Below, piece by piece: positions 50,402 to 59,400 of a DNA stretch of 64,000 nt; the stretch's first letter is position 1; each line of letters starts with the position of its first letter. Source of the stretch: Phycisphaeraceae bacterium (GTDB lineage Bacteria; Planctomycetota; Phycisphaerae; Phycisphaerales; UBA1924). Position numbers and translations under genes: made by a program. Location: positions 1,116,001-1,180,000 of the forward strand of contig JACKHF010000001.1 in assembly GCA_020639155.1 (NCBI GenBank). The letters are read 5' to 3'. Below the pieces are notes generated by a model. The model did not search any database, was not told where the DNA came from, and was given only the letters and a program-made list of their open reading frames with translations.

Positions 50402-52027
50402 ATGGCAGCTTCATCAACACGGAAACGACTTGCGCTCCACTGGCAGATCGTCATCGGGCTCATTCTGGGGTTGGTGGTCGGTATTGGTGTCAACACGGCA
50501 ACCACTGACAGTGAGGGTAACGACACGTTCTGGCCGGGTGTTGGCGTGCCGGATCGTGACGCATTCATTGTTCATGGCGTTGCATACTTCCCGAAGCTAC
50601 CCGAAGGCACCGCAACGCTGCAGGAACTCGATCCTGACAACCCCGAGCTTGCAGCAATGGCACTCTCGTCGCTCACGCCAGAGTTCGTCGAGAAACACGA
50701 TCTTGAGGCCAAGGGGCTCATTATCGAGCGCCCGACATCGCTCGCATACGCAGCCCGGTTTGTGCGTTTGTCGCAGAACTTCATCGGCAAACTTTTTATC
50801 AACTTCCTGAAGTTCATTGCGGCACCGATCGTGCTGTGCTCGCTCATTGTTGGTACCGCTTCACTGAATGATGTTCGCAAGCTGGGACGCATGGGGCTGA
50901 AGACCGTTGTGCTCTATCTGTGCACGACGGCCATTGCGATTACGGTGGGGCTGGTGCTCGTGAACATCGTCAGGCCCGGCGCGAGCTTCGATCCACAGAC
51001 CATGGCGACGATCAGCTCGCAAAACGCATCCAACGCAGGAGCGAAGATCTCGCAGGCTGTCGCGGCAGATCAATCTGTCTGGAAAACGTTGCTGAACCTG
51101 CTCCCGACGAACCCGTTTGCGGCTCTTGCCGAGGGCAATATGTTGCAGATTGTGGTGCTGTCGATGCTGCTGGGCATTGGGCTGACGCTCATCCCGGAGA
51201 GCGAATCAAAGCCCGTGATCCGCTTCTTCGACGGTATGACAAACGCGATTATCAAGCTGGTACACGTGCTGATGCTGTGTGCGCCCGTTGCGGTGTTTGC
51301 ACTGATCGTGACTGTGATGACCGACATGGGTTTGGGTGTGCTCGGCTCGCTGATCAAGTACGCGTTGGTGGTGATTGCCGGCCTTTTGGTCATGTTCCTT
51401 GGCGTGTACCCGGTGATCATGATTGTGCTGACGCGCGGCAAGGTAGGGTACAAACGGTTCTACAAGGCGATTGCGCCAGCACAGTTGCTCGCGTTCAGCT
51501 CGTCAAGCTCGTCCGCCACGCTCCCCGTCACGATGGACTGTGTGGAGAACAAGCTCGGATGTTCCGAAGACGTGACCAGCTTTGTGCTCCCGCTCGGTGC
51601 AACAGTGAACATGGACGGTACAGCGCTCTATCAGGGTGTTGCGACCGTGTTCATCACGCAGCTCTTTGGGCAGCATCTGTCGATCATGGATCAGCTCATG
51701 ATTGTGTTGACAGCGACGCTGGCTTCGATCGGTACTGCTGGTGTACCCGGTGTCGGCATGCTCATGCTGGTCATCGTACTACAGACTGTCCACGTGTCAG
51801 CTGAGCACATGCAGACGGGCATCGCGCTGATCTTTGGTGTCGATCGCATCCTTGACATGTGCAGAACGACATGCAACGTGACCGGTGACTGTGCTGTTGC
51901 TGCCATTGTTGCTGCAACCGAGAACGAGCTTGCGTCGGAAGAGGAGGTAGAGCAAAGGCTTGCCGCGAAGGCCGCGCTCGATGAGCATCCCAGGTCCGAT
52001 GACGAGCGTGTACAGGCCCGCGGATAA
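50402..52027 (+). CDS. Dicarboxylate/amino acid:cation symporter (DAACS)
   Basis: This secondary transporter couples uptake of C4-dicarboxylates or acidic amino acids to cations. The protein has about 541 aa. Its first helix is followed by a loop of about 100 residues, longer than usual, then the core with the Ser-rich reentrant loop SSSSSATLPV and the substrate/cation motif GATVNMDGTALYQ. A late CRTTCNVTGDCAVAAIVA lines the binding site. The C-terminus is a charged tail. ATG 50402 is preceded by GGAG. The following gene starts 20 bases after the stop. Confidence 0.92.
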   Translation: MAASSTRKRLALHWQIVIGLILGLVVGIGVNTATTDSEGNDTFWPGVGVPDRDAFIVHGVAYFPKLPEGTATLQELDPDNPELAAMALSSLTPEFVEKHDLEAKGLIIERPTSLAYAARFVRLSQNFIGKLFINFLKFIAAPIVLCSLIVGTASLNDVRKLGRMGLKTVVLYLCTTAIAITVGLVLVNIVRPGASFDPQTMATISSQNASNAGAKISQAVAADQSVWKTLLNLLPTNPFAALAEGNMLQIVVLSMLLGIGLTLIPESESKPVIRFFDGMTNAIIKLVHVLMLCAPVAVFALIVTVMTDMGLGVLGSLIKYALVVIAGLLVMFLGVYPVIMIVLTRGKVGYKRFYKAIAPAQLLAFSSSSSSATLPVTMDCVENKLGCSEDVTSFVLPLGATVNMDGTALYQGVATVFITQLFGQHLSIMDQLMIVLTATLASIGTAGVPGVGMLMLVIVLQTVHVSAEHMQTGIALIFGVDRILDMCRTTCNVTGDCAVAAIVAATENELASEEEVEQRLAAKAALDEHPRSDDERVQARG

Positions 52028-52047
52028 AACTCTGCAGAGACCATTGT

Positions 52048-52845
52048 ATGTCGAGCAGTACAGACAGCACCAGCGCACATGTGGCGCAGTTCGGGCCCTC
52101 GCACGAGAGCGACTTTGTCAACCCCGTCAGATTGTGGTGCATTGTGGCGGTTGCGCTGCTCATGATTGTGGCGCATACGACCGGGTGGATCACCGCAATC
52201 CAAGCGTACAACGCGCCAGCCTACCAGACACAGGACATGAGGTTTGAGATCCTGTACGCTTCCAGCGCAACAGTGGTGTGTATGCTCACGCTGGAGCTGA
52301 TGATGGTGTTCATCCGGCGTGCTCGTATCTCCTTGTACATTGTCCTGCTGCCTGCCGCAGGCATGATTCTTGCGCCGATAGCTGTGTGCATCTTGATGCG
52401 CGAGGAAATCTCTGGATACTGGTACTTCAATCCGAGTCGATCGATATGGCTCACCCTGGAATCGATCCTTGGAGCCATGTCGTTCTTCGTGTGCGTGCTT
52501 GTATGTTCCGTTGTCTACCTGCTGTATGACGCGAACCGCTGGGACGGCTACGGCAGGCGCGACGATCTGCAAGCCGTCGACAAGTATGTGTCTGCAACGA
52601 CGTTTCTTGCAGAAGCGATCTGTGCAAAGTGCGGGTATAAGCCGGGTCCATCGCCAGAGATTGTGCGCTGTCCCGAGTGCGACAGTGACCTGTTCATCCA
52701 CAACTCAAGAGCTCGGAGACTCAGCTCCCGGCCTCGGATCCGCACGGATTCAAAGCTGGTTCGGATCTTCGAGCGTCCGGACCTTCGTGTTGGGTGTGTT
52801 GTTGCACTGCTTCTGAGTGTGCTGGCGCAAATTGCGTTAAACTGA
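52048..52845 (+). CDS. Membrane protein with C-terminal zinc ribbon
   Basis: Function unknown. The protein has 265 aa, three to four membrane helices in the N-terminal 170 residues, then a zinc ribbon CAKCGYKPGPSP followed by CPECDSDLF, and a last hydrophobic stretch at the extreme C-terminus (VGCVVALLLSVLAQIALN). It follows the symporter gene closely. A similar gene follows, so this is a tandem pair like that at 1588-4022, though with the ribbon after the helices. ATG 52048. Confidence 0.78.
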   Translation: MSSSTDSTSAHVAQFGPSHESDFVNPVRLWCIVAVALLMIVAHTTGWITAIQAYNAPAYQTQDMRFEILYASSATVVCMLTLELMMVFIRRARISLYIVLLPAAGMILAPIAVCILMREEISGYWYFNPSRSIWLTLESILGAMSFFVCVLVCSVVYLLYDANRWDGYGRRDDLQAVDKYVSATTFLAEAICAKCGYKPGPSPEIVRCPECDSDLFIHNSRARRLSSRPRIRTDSKLVRIFERPDLRVGCVVALLLSVLAQIALN

Positions 52846-52889
52846 GGTGGGGCTTTGCAAAGGCGACGATCAACGGGCTGGAAGTGAGC

Positions 52890-53681
52890 ATGAGGACGCG
52901 GGATCAGTGCGACTATTTCTACGATGATCCGAGAGTGCGGGAAAGGCTTCTGTACATCGCGGGCATACTTGCGATCTATCTGCTTTGGCTTGTCTTGGGA
53001 TGGTGGTCTCAGACAAGCTGGTTGCATTCGTGGTACATGAACCCCAGCCCCAACGCCAGGTTGTGGATCGCTCACATTCGCGCGGAGATGGTCCTGAAGA
53101 TCGGCACACTGCTGGTGGTAGGAGTACTGCTCGCGTTCTCGTGCCGTTACATTCGCAATGAGAGGGTTCCTCTCTGGATCTTTCCGGTGCTAATTGTTCT
53201 TACAGCGTGTGCAGTTGTTGTCTGGTTCCAGTTGAAGTTGCAGTCGAATACATCTGCGCCGGGAACAAGGGGCGTGCCGCCATCGGGCACAAGGATATTG
53301 GATTTTCTACATTTTTTTCTTGCGTTGCAAGTTGCGATCTTGTTTCGACTTCCCACTCCCCGGAAGCCTGCCCAGCAGCGGTTTACACGAGATCAGAAGG
53401 AACAACTTCCCGACGGTCTGGACAGGGAGAGGTTTCTTGCGGAAGGTCGATGCTGCGAGTGCAACTACGTGCCGGGTCCATCGCCAGATGTGCTGCGGTG
53501 TCCCGAATGTGGCGGGGCGTATTTCTTTGTTGAAGGCATGAACAATCCTGTGTGGAAGTTCCTGACCCCGGCTCGGATCGAGCGGGTAGTTCGAATCGTG
53601 GAGCACCGTACCACGTGTTTCGTCGTCGTAACAGTGACCCTTGGGACAGGTGTCTATCAGGTTGTGCAGACGTTTGCGTAG
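52890..53681 (+). CDS. Membrane protein with C-terminal zinc ribbon, paralogue
   Basis: Function unknown. The protein (about 263 aa) has four membrane helices, a zinc ribbon CCECNYVPGPSP followed by CPECGG, and a C-terminal hydrophobic stretch. The sequence (L/R)EAICAKCG of the first gene and RFLAEGRCCECN here align, with the same NYVPGPSPDVLRCPECG-type order. ATG 52890 is chosen because GGAAGTGAG lies before it; an upstream frame from 52794 overlaps the preceding gene. It is convergent with ppk1 with a 13-base gap. Confidence 0.75.
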   Translation: MRTRDQCDYFYDDPRVRERLLYIAGILAIYLLWLVLGWWSQTSWLHSWYMNPSPNARLWIAHIRAEMVLKIGTLLVVGVLLAFSCRYIRNERVPLWIFPVLIVLTACAVVVWFQLKLQSNTSAPGTRGVPPSGTRILDFLHFFLALQVAILFRLPTPRKPAQQRFTRDQKEQLPDGLDRERFLAEGRCCECNYVPGPSPDVLRCPECGGAYFFVEGMNNPVWKFLTPARIERVVRIVEHRTTCFVVVTVTLGTGVYQVVQTFA

Positions 53682-53694
53682 CAGTTGCCGCGAC

Positions 53695-55881
53695 TTACAT
53701 GGCTCCGGTGATGCGAGCATCTGCCATCAGCGCATTGAACGTCCCCATGCGCGCTGTGTCGCCGTCGGTTGCGTTCGGATCCGGTGTGAGCTTTGTGTAT
53801 GAGCCGTCGGGATTCAGCTCCCACGCGCAGGCACGATCACGATCGAGCACATCGATGATGCGATTCAAGCGAGCGCACAATCTCTCCTTGCGGACCGGTA
53901 CAGCTGCTTCCACTCGGTTCGAGAGGTTGCGGTACATCCAGTCGGCCGATGCAATGTACCACACACCCATCGCGGGATCTGTCTGTCCAGCGGAGAAGTG
54001 GTAGATGCGCGAATGCTCGAGATACCGGCCGACGATGGAACGCACCCTGATGTTCTCTGACAGACCCTTCACACCGGGACGCAGGCAGCAGAATCCACGC
54101 ACGAACAGATCAATCTTCACGCCGGCGCTGCTCGCCTGATAGAGACGCTCCATGATCAGTGAGTCTTCCAGTGCGTTCATCTTTGCGACGATGCGTGCGC
54201 GACGACCGGCTTTGGCGTGCTCTATCTCGGCATCGATCAGCGACAGGAACTTGTCGCGCATCGCGTACGGCGCAACGAGCAGGCGGTTGTAATCCCGCTT
54301 CATCGATCGCCCCGTGAGCAGATTGAACAGATGCGACACGTCCTGCGTGATCTCCGGATCGCACGTGAGCAGCCCAAGATCGGTGTAGAGCGTGCTGGTG
54401 CGTGAGTTGTAGTTGCCAGTGCCGACATGCGCGTATGTGCGAAGCTGCCCGCCCTCGCGGCGAACGACCATGGCGCACTTGCAGTGTGTCTTGAGACCGA
54501 CAACGCCGTATGCGACATGAACGCCATGCTTTTCAAGCTGACGCGCGAAACGCACGTTGCGCGACTCATCGAACCGTGCCCGCACTTCAACGAGGCAGGC
54601 GACCTGCTTGCCCTGTTCGGCCGCGCGGATAAGTGCCTGGATGAACGGAGAGTCCGGACTGGTGCGGTAGAGTGTCTGCTTGATAGCGAGCACGTCCGGA
54701 TCGCGCGCCGCTTGGGTGATCATGCGTTCAACGCTTGCGCCGAAGCTCTCATACGGGTGGTGGACGAGAATGTTGCCTTTGCGGATGGCAGCGAACACGT
54801 CGTTGTCTTCGTCACCGATGCGTTTGGGCACGACGGCGCGGTACGGCTCATACTTCAGGTCGGGCAGCGGCAGGTCAGCGATCTCGAAAAGATCGCCATA
54901 TTCGAGCGGTCCGGGGCGCGAGTACACGTCGCGATCCTGCAGGCTGAGCTCATCCTGCAGGAGCTCGACCATCTCGCTGGATGCGTTGGCGGGCGTTTCA
55001 AGACGAACAACCTGCGCGAACCTGCGCAGGTTGAGCTCTGTCTCGACCGATTCGATGATGTCCTCGCCCTCTTCTTCAAGTTCGACCGCCGCGTTGCGCG
55101 TTACGCGGAAAGGCATGACATCGCAGATAGTCATGCCGGGGAACACGTCATCAAGGTTGTTCTGGATGACCTGCTCGATCATCACAAACCGGAATGTTTC
55201 CTGTCCGGGACGCTGCCCGTGCTGACCCTCGATGCGCACCAGACGTGGGAGCACATCGGGCACCTTCAGCCTGGCGAACTGCTTTTCCGTCGATCCGGGT
55301 GCTTGCAGCAGAATCCCAAGGCTTTCGCTCATGTTCGAGATGAATGGAAACCGGTGACCCGGATCAACCGCGAGCGGTGTGAGAATCGGGAAGACCTCGG
55401 AGTTGAACCAGTCGTCGAGCCGCTTCTTTTCTTCCTTGGACAGGTTCTCGTACTTCTCAATCGCGATGCCGTACTCCACGAGAGAGGGCTTGAGGTCGTT
55501 CTTCCAGCACGATGCGAGTTCGCGCTGCATCTGCTCGACCATGCGCCTGATCTCTCGCAGCACCTGATCGGGCCTGCGATTGTCGAGACCGTGTTTTTCG
55601 ACACGTGCGGCATCAAGCTGGATCAGCAGGCCCACCCGCTTCATGAAGAACTCGTCGAGATTGCTCGCAAAGATCGCAAGGAACTTCACGCGCTCGAGGA
55701 GCGGCTGTGATGTGTCTGTTGCCTGTGCAAGCACGCGCCGGTTGAACTCCAGCCACGACGTGTCACGGTTGAAGTACTCTTCACCCGGCGCGAGCGGTGC
55801 TGCAGCGTGCTGATGATCGTTTGTGTTTGTGAACCCAAAGGTCATCGGGTTGGAGAGTTGTGACGATTCTGGTGACATCAT
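53695..55881 (-). CDS. ppk1: Polyphosphate kinase 1
   Basis: PPK1 polymerises the ATP gamma-phosphate into polyphosphate. The protein has 728 aa, within the usual 690-740. The N-terminal domain has YFNRDTSWLEFNRRVL and SNLDEFFMKRVG; the head domain HHPYESF follows; the catalytic C-terminal region contains YGVVGLKTHCKCAMVVRREG, whose His is the expected autophosphorylated residue, then GTGNYNSRTSTLYTDLGLLT. A conserved Arg-rich end (NRVEAAVPVRKERL) is also present. A very typical member. Confidence 0.97.
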   Translation of the reverse strand: MMSPESSQLSNPMTFGFTNTNDHQHAAAPLAPGEEYFNRDTSWLEFNRRVLAQATDTSQPLLERVKFLAIFASNLDEFFMKRVGLLIQLDAARVEKHGLDNRRPDQVLREIRRMVEQMQRELASCWKNDLKPSLVEYGIAIEKYENLSKEEKKRLDDWFNSEVFPILTPLAVDPGHRFPFISNMSESLGILLQAPGSTEKQFARLKVPDVLPRLVRIEGQHGQRPGQETFRFVMIEQVIQNNLDDVFPGMTICDVMPFRVTRNAAVELEEEGEDIIESVETELNLRRFAQVVRLETPANASSEMVELLQDELSLQDRDVYSRPGPLEYGDLFEIADLPLPDLKYEPYRAVVPKRIGDEDNDVFAAIRKGNILVHHPYESFGASVERMITQAARDPDVLAIKQTLYRTSPDSPFIQALIRAAEQGKQVACLVEVRARFDESRNVRFARQLEKHGVHVAYGVVGLKTHCKCAMVVRREGGQLRTYAHVGTGNYNSRTSTLYTDLGLLTCDPEITQDVSHLFNLLTGRSMKRDYNRLLVAPYAMRDKFLSLIDAEIEHAKAGRRARIVAKMNALEDSLIMERLYQASSAGVKIDLFVRGFCCLRPGVKGLSENIRVRSIVGRYLEHSRIYHFSAGQTDPAMGVWYIASADWMYRNLSNRVEAAVPVRKERLCARLNRIIDVLDRDRACAWELNPDGSYTKLTPDPNATDGDTARMGTFNALMADARITGAM

Positions 55882-55947
55882 GATGCGGGAAATCCATAGC
55901 GCGCACGCACGGAATGATGACGTGTCATTCGTGCAAACATGGCAGTT

Positions 55948-56349
55948 TCAGCGGGTTTTCTTCGGATCAAGATAGTGCGTTGCTGCACAGCCGGGGGCCT
56001 CTGTGACCCGCACCCAGCAAAGATGAACCGAATGTGAACAAATCGGCTGCATTTGCGCTCTTAATAGTTCGGATATTGTTCGGGATACGAGTTCGGCGCT
56101 GGGATTCAACCCGGAACAAAACGGCTCGACATCATTCAGATTTCTGTTGTGCCACGCACTCGTGATGCGTTTCAGGACCGCTTCGAGCGCGTGAAAATCG
56201 CACAGGAGGCCGTCGCTGTCAAGCTCATCGCCACCAAAGCACGCGGTCACATGCCAGTCATGACCATGGACTGGTTCACGCTCGCCGCGAAGCATGATCG
56301 CATGTGCAGCACTGAATGTGGTCTCGATTGTGATCTCGTATGATCCCAT
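55948..56349 (-). CDS. 6-pyruvoyl-tetrahydropterin synthase/QueD-like protein lacking the usual Cys
   Basis: The protein has 133 aa, a normal length for QueD/PTPS. Zinc ligands are present: H16 (in TFSAAHAIM) and H28/H30 (VHGHDWHV). The segment GLLCDFHALEAVLK and the end VRVTEAPGCAATHYLD also fit. QueD and PTPS use a catalytic Cys four residues before the HxH; here that position is Arg (R24). So it may have another reaction or be inactive. The start is ATG 56349; a reading frame continues upstream to 57486, but that part lies opposite a lipoprotein gene and is rejected. It is divergent from that gene. Confidence 0.78.
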   Translation of the reverse strand: MGSYEITIETTFSAAHAIMLRGEREPVHGHDWHVTACFGGDELDSDGLLCDFHALEAVLKRITSAWHNRNLNDVEPFCSGLNPSAELVSRTISELLRAQMQPICSHSVHLCWVRVTEAPGCAATHYLDPKKTR

Positions 56350-56404
56350 TGGCGGACGATCGTATACGGCGGCAGGGAACAAGCACGGAGTGGTGACCTT
56401 TTTC

Positions 56405-57496
56405 ATGAAACGAGCTTTGCACACAAGACTTGCACCGATCTGCACGGCGCTGGGCGTATGTGTGCTTGTAGCTTGCAACGGCACAGGACGTGTCACACCA
56501 ACTTCGACAAATGTTGCTGCGAGCACGATGGATGCGCGCCAGCGTGCAGGGCTCGACACAATGTGGTGGCGGGTGCGAGAGTGGAATGACGGTGCGCCTG
56601 CTGGCCAGTCCTCGTCGCAGGTGGCTGCGACGCTTGCGCCCTTCCTGCTCACAAACGAGAACGTGTCTGACCCAGCGATTGTCGATGTGCTCGAGACATG
56701 GCGGGCGAACGGGTTGTATGTGTCACTCGTGCCGGGTGAGCAGCTTGGTGGTGTGCTCCGCGCGCTGACACCGATCGGGCAGATTGATCGGCTGGTAGTT
56801 GAACCATCAAGCACGTGGTCGGCCATCGGGCCGGAGCGCGCATACCCGGACGACACACCGATCATGCTCGATAATGGGCCGCTGCGCCTGCCAAGAGGTG
56901 CGTTGCGTCTTTTGTTACGAGGCTGGCCCGAGGCTGTTGGTGTTGACGTAAGTGCCGGGCTTCGTGCTGCGATCCACATCGAGCTTGTGCCACAAGCCGT
57001 GGACAGCCAGTTGCTCGAGCGTATCCGCAAGCCAGCGCTGACCGAGCAGAAGGTGCAGGAGCATGCGGCGATCCGTCGCAACCCGGACAGGCAGGGACAG
57101 GTGTTCTCGCGATTGAAGCTTGAGGCGCTGGTCAAACCAGGGCATGCGCTGTTAATTACAGCGGACAGTACATTAGCGTACTGGCCGGGTCCCGAGGACC
57201 TTGCCGATGCTGCGAGCGCTATGGAAGCATCATCAGAGGACGAGCCCGAGGAGTTGACACCGGAGGAGATCGAAGCGAAGAAACTCGGGCCACGTGTTGT
57301 GCCCTGGCCTGAGGGTGTCGATGCGCCAACCATCGGACAGCGCATGCTCAATGAGCGCATCGAACATCGGCTTGCACCCGGAGCAGACCCGTCTGAGGTG
57401 TTCGGCGAGATCCCCGGGCTTGATCGGTTGCGCGCGGTTGAACGCGGCATTATCCTGATTGCACCGACAGGAATGGAACTGTTCAATCGGCGCTAG
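56405..57496 (+). CDS. Lipoprotein of unknown function
   Basis: The protein has about 363 aa. The signal MKRALHTRLAPICTALGVCV ends in the lipobox VLVAC. The mature part has no recognised motif; it contains an acidic stretch (EASSEDEPEELTPEEIEAKK) at about 275-300. ATG 56405 gives the signal at residue 1, leaving 55 bases to the divergent QueD-like gene. Its stop is interlocked with the Hsp70 stop in CTAG at 57493-57496. The opposite strand is open as well, but lacks any family match. Confidence 0.78.
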   Translation: MKRALHTRLAPICTALGVCVLVACNGTGRVTPTSTNVAASTMDARQRAGLDTMWWRVREWNDGAPAGQSSSQVAATLAPFLLTNENVSDPAIVDVLETWRANGLYVSLVPGEQLGGVLRALTPIGQIDRLVVEPSSTWSAIGPERAYPDDTPIMLDNGPLRLPRGALRLLLRGWPEAVGVDVSAGLRAAIHIELVPQAVDSQLLERIRKPALTEQKVQEHAAIRRNPDRQGQVFSRLKLEALVKPGHALLITADSTLAYWPGPEDLADAASAMEASSEDEPEELTPEEIEAKKLGPRVVPWPEGVDAPTIGQRMLNERIEHRLAPGADPSEVFGEIPGLDRLRAVERGIILIAPTGMELFNRR

Positions 57497-59394
57497 TTGC
57501 TGGAGTGCTGCTTGAGGGATTCGGCAATGCTGATCTCCTGCAGGCGGACACTCGTGCGAGCCAGCGATTCCTTCTCCTCGTGGAATGCGTTCGCGTCGAC
57601 ACTGCGCCAGTCGTGGCTTGCGCGAGCAACAAAGTCTGTAAGTCGATTGATGCGCGCGCGCAGATCGTCGCGGTATGCTGGCTCAAGTCTGCTCTCATGT
57701 AGTTCGAGCTTGTCGCTGATCCACTTCAGATCAAGTTTCGCATTTGCGATGAGATCAACGACGCGATGGTGTGTCATGTCGTCGCGGGCGTGGGCAAAGC
57801 TCTCGCGCTCGATCCTTTCGACCTCGTCCCGTGAGAGTCCGTGGTTGGGTACAACCTCGATGTTGGCGCGCTTGCCTGATCGCTTCTCGTGTGCTTCCAC
57901 TCGCACGATGCCGGACGCGTCCACGCGGATCTCCACCTCAATCTTCGGGATTCCTGCGGGCATCGGCGGTATGCCCTTCAGATCGAACACGCCGAGTGAG
58001 CGGCAATCAGACACCATCTCACGTTCGCCCTGCAACAGATGGATTTTTACGTTTGTCTGCCCGTCCACCTGTGTTGAGAACATCTCCGTTGCGCGCGCTG
58101 GCACGGTGGAGTTCCGCATGATGAGCTTTGCGACTGCACCGCCCGCGGTCTCAATGCCCAGGCTCAGCGGGATGACATCAAGCAGCAATGACTTTGCTCC
58201 AGCGCCCGAGAGCATGGAACCATGCACTGCGGCGCCGAGCGCAACAGCCTTGTCCGGATCGATCGCGGTATAAGGTTCCAGACCGAACAGCTCGCCAACG
58301 CGCTGCTTGACAAGGGGGATGCGCGTTGACCCCCCCACCATAATGACAGCATCGATTGTCACATCGGTTTGTGCGCTTGATCTTGCATCGCGAACTGCAC
58401 GTTCGCATGCGTGCAGCGTCTGCTGAATCATCGGCTCGATCAGCGTGTTGAGTTCGTCACGCGTGAATGTGCGCTGGTATGTTTTCTCTGTATCAATATC
58501 AATGCGAACCTGCGCAGTTTCCTGCTCACTGAGTGTGTGCTTGATGTTCTCAGCAAATGTTTTCAGCGCACGGCGCGTTGCAGCGGGGAGCGACGGAATC
58601 TGCGATGCGTCGATACCCATCTCGCTGAGCATGATGGTGACGATTGCGTTATCGATATCATCGCCGCCAAGCCGGGTGTTGCCAGCGGTCGAGAGCACCT
58701 GGAAGATGGGCAGCTGGACAGTGTCGTCTCCGCCTGATTCCGGCGTGATAATGCGCAGAATGGTGACATCAAAGGTGCCGCCGCCGAGGTCGTAGATCGC
58801 CACAGTTTGCGTTTTTCCAGCGACAGTGCCGAGTCCGTACGCCAGAGCAGCCGCGGTTGGTTCGTTGATGATGCGGACGATCTCAAGCCCAGCCAGCCTG
58901 CCCGCATCACGCGTTGCCTGTCGCTGCGCATCATCAAAGTATGCCGGGACTGTAACAACAGCCTTGTGAACGTTTGTTTTCAGTACGCGTTCGGCGCGAG
59001 CCTTGATCTCGCGAAGGATATGCGCCGATACTTCCTGTGGCGAGACGACGAGGCTTGACGTGTTCCTGCGCGGGATGCGCACGCGCGCGGTGTTGTGGTC
59101 CCCCGCAACAACTTCGAATGAGAGGAACCCGAGCTCGTCGCGGGCATCATCAATAGATCGGCCCATGAGGCGTTTTACACTGGCGACGGTATGGGCTGGA
59201 AAATCGGTGGCACGATCACGCGCATCATCGCCAACGACAACCCCCCCACCCTCATCAAAGCGCACAACACTTGGCACCAGCGCGCGGTTGTGCTCTTCGA
59301 GCACACGCGGGCCGAGAGCATCGCTGATCGCAACGAGCGAGTTTGTCGTGCCGAGGTCGATGCCGACGATGATGTCATGCGATTGGTCGGTCAT
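57493..59394 (-). CDS. hscA: Hsp70 chaperone, HscA-like (Fe-S cluster assembly type)
   Basis: The protein has 633 aa. The ATPase domain starts GIDLGTTNSLVA, then VITVPAYFDDAQRQATR-type phosphate loops, NEPTAAALAYG and YDLGGGTFDVTIL; substrate-binding part with LLLDVIPLSLGIETAGG and GEREMVSDCRSLGVFDLKGI. It resembles HscA more than DnaK: SVKRLMGRS, IPLVKQRVGELFG and DGQTNVKIHLLQGEREM, and a C-terminus without the Gly-rich acidic tail of DnaK. HscA delivers IscU-bound Fe-S clusters. No hscB or isc gene is nearby, so the assignment to Fe-S work is by sequence likeness only. The stop overlaps the convergent lipoprotein stop. Confidence 0.8.
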   Translation of the reverse strand: MTDQSHDIIVGIDLGTTNSLVAISDALGPRVLEEHNRALVPSVVRFDEGGGVVVGDDARDRATDFPAHTVASVKRLMGRSIDDARDELGFLSFEVVAGDHNTARVRIPRRNTSSLVVSPQEVSAHILREIKARAERVLKTNVHKAVVTVPAYFDDAQRQATRDAGRLAGLEIVRIINEPTAAALAYGLGTVAGKTQTVAIYDLGGGTFDVTILRIITPESGGDDTVQLPIFQVLSTAGNTRLGGDDIDNAIVTIMLSEMGIDASQIPSLPAATRRALKTFAENIKHTLSEQETAQVRIDIDTEKTYQRTFTRDELNTLIEPMIQQTLHACERAVRDARSSAQTDVTIDAVIMVGGSTRIPLVKQRVGELFGLEPYTAIDPDKAVALGAAVHGSMLSGAGAKSLLLDVIPLSLGIETAGGAVAKLIMRNSTVPARATEMFSTQVDGQTNVKIHLLQGEREMVSDCRSLGVFDLKGIPPMPAGIPKIEVEIRVDASGIVRVEAHEKRSGKRANIEVVPNHGLSRDEVERIERESFAHARDDMTHHRVVDLIANAKLDLKWISDKLELHESRLEPAYRDDLRARINRLTDFVARASHDWRSVDANAFHEEKESLARTSVRLQEISIAESLKQHSSN

Positions 59395-59400
59395 GACTCA

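Noticed and set aside
54427..55710. 427-residue plus-strand frame opposite ppk1
   Set aside because: It is antisense to the well-conserved ppk1; the open frame results from codon bias in this GC-rich DNA.
56350..57486. Long minus-strand frame continuing upstream of the QueD-like gene
   Set aside because: It lies exactly opposite a lipoprotein gene with a clear signal peptide and lipobox. Its translation is Ser/Arg-rich without any motif, and the QueD domain begins properly at 56349.
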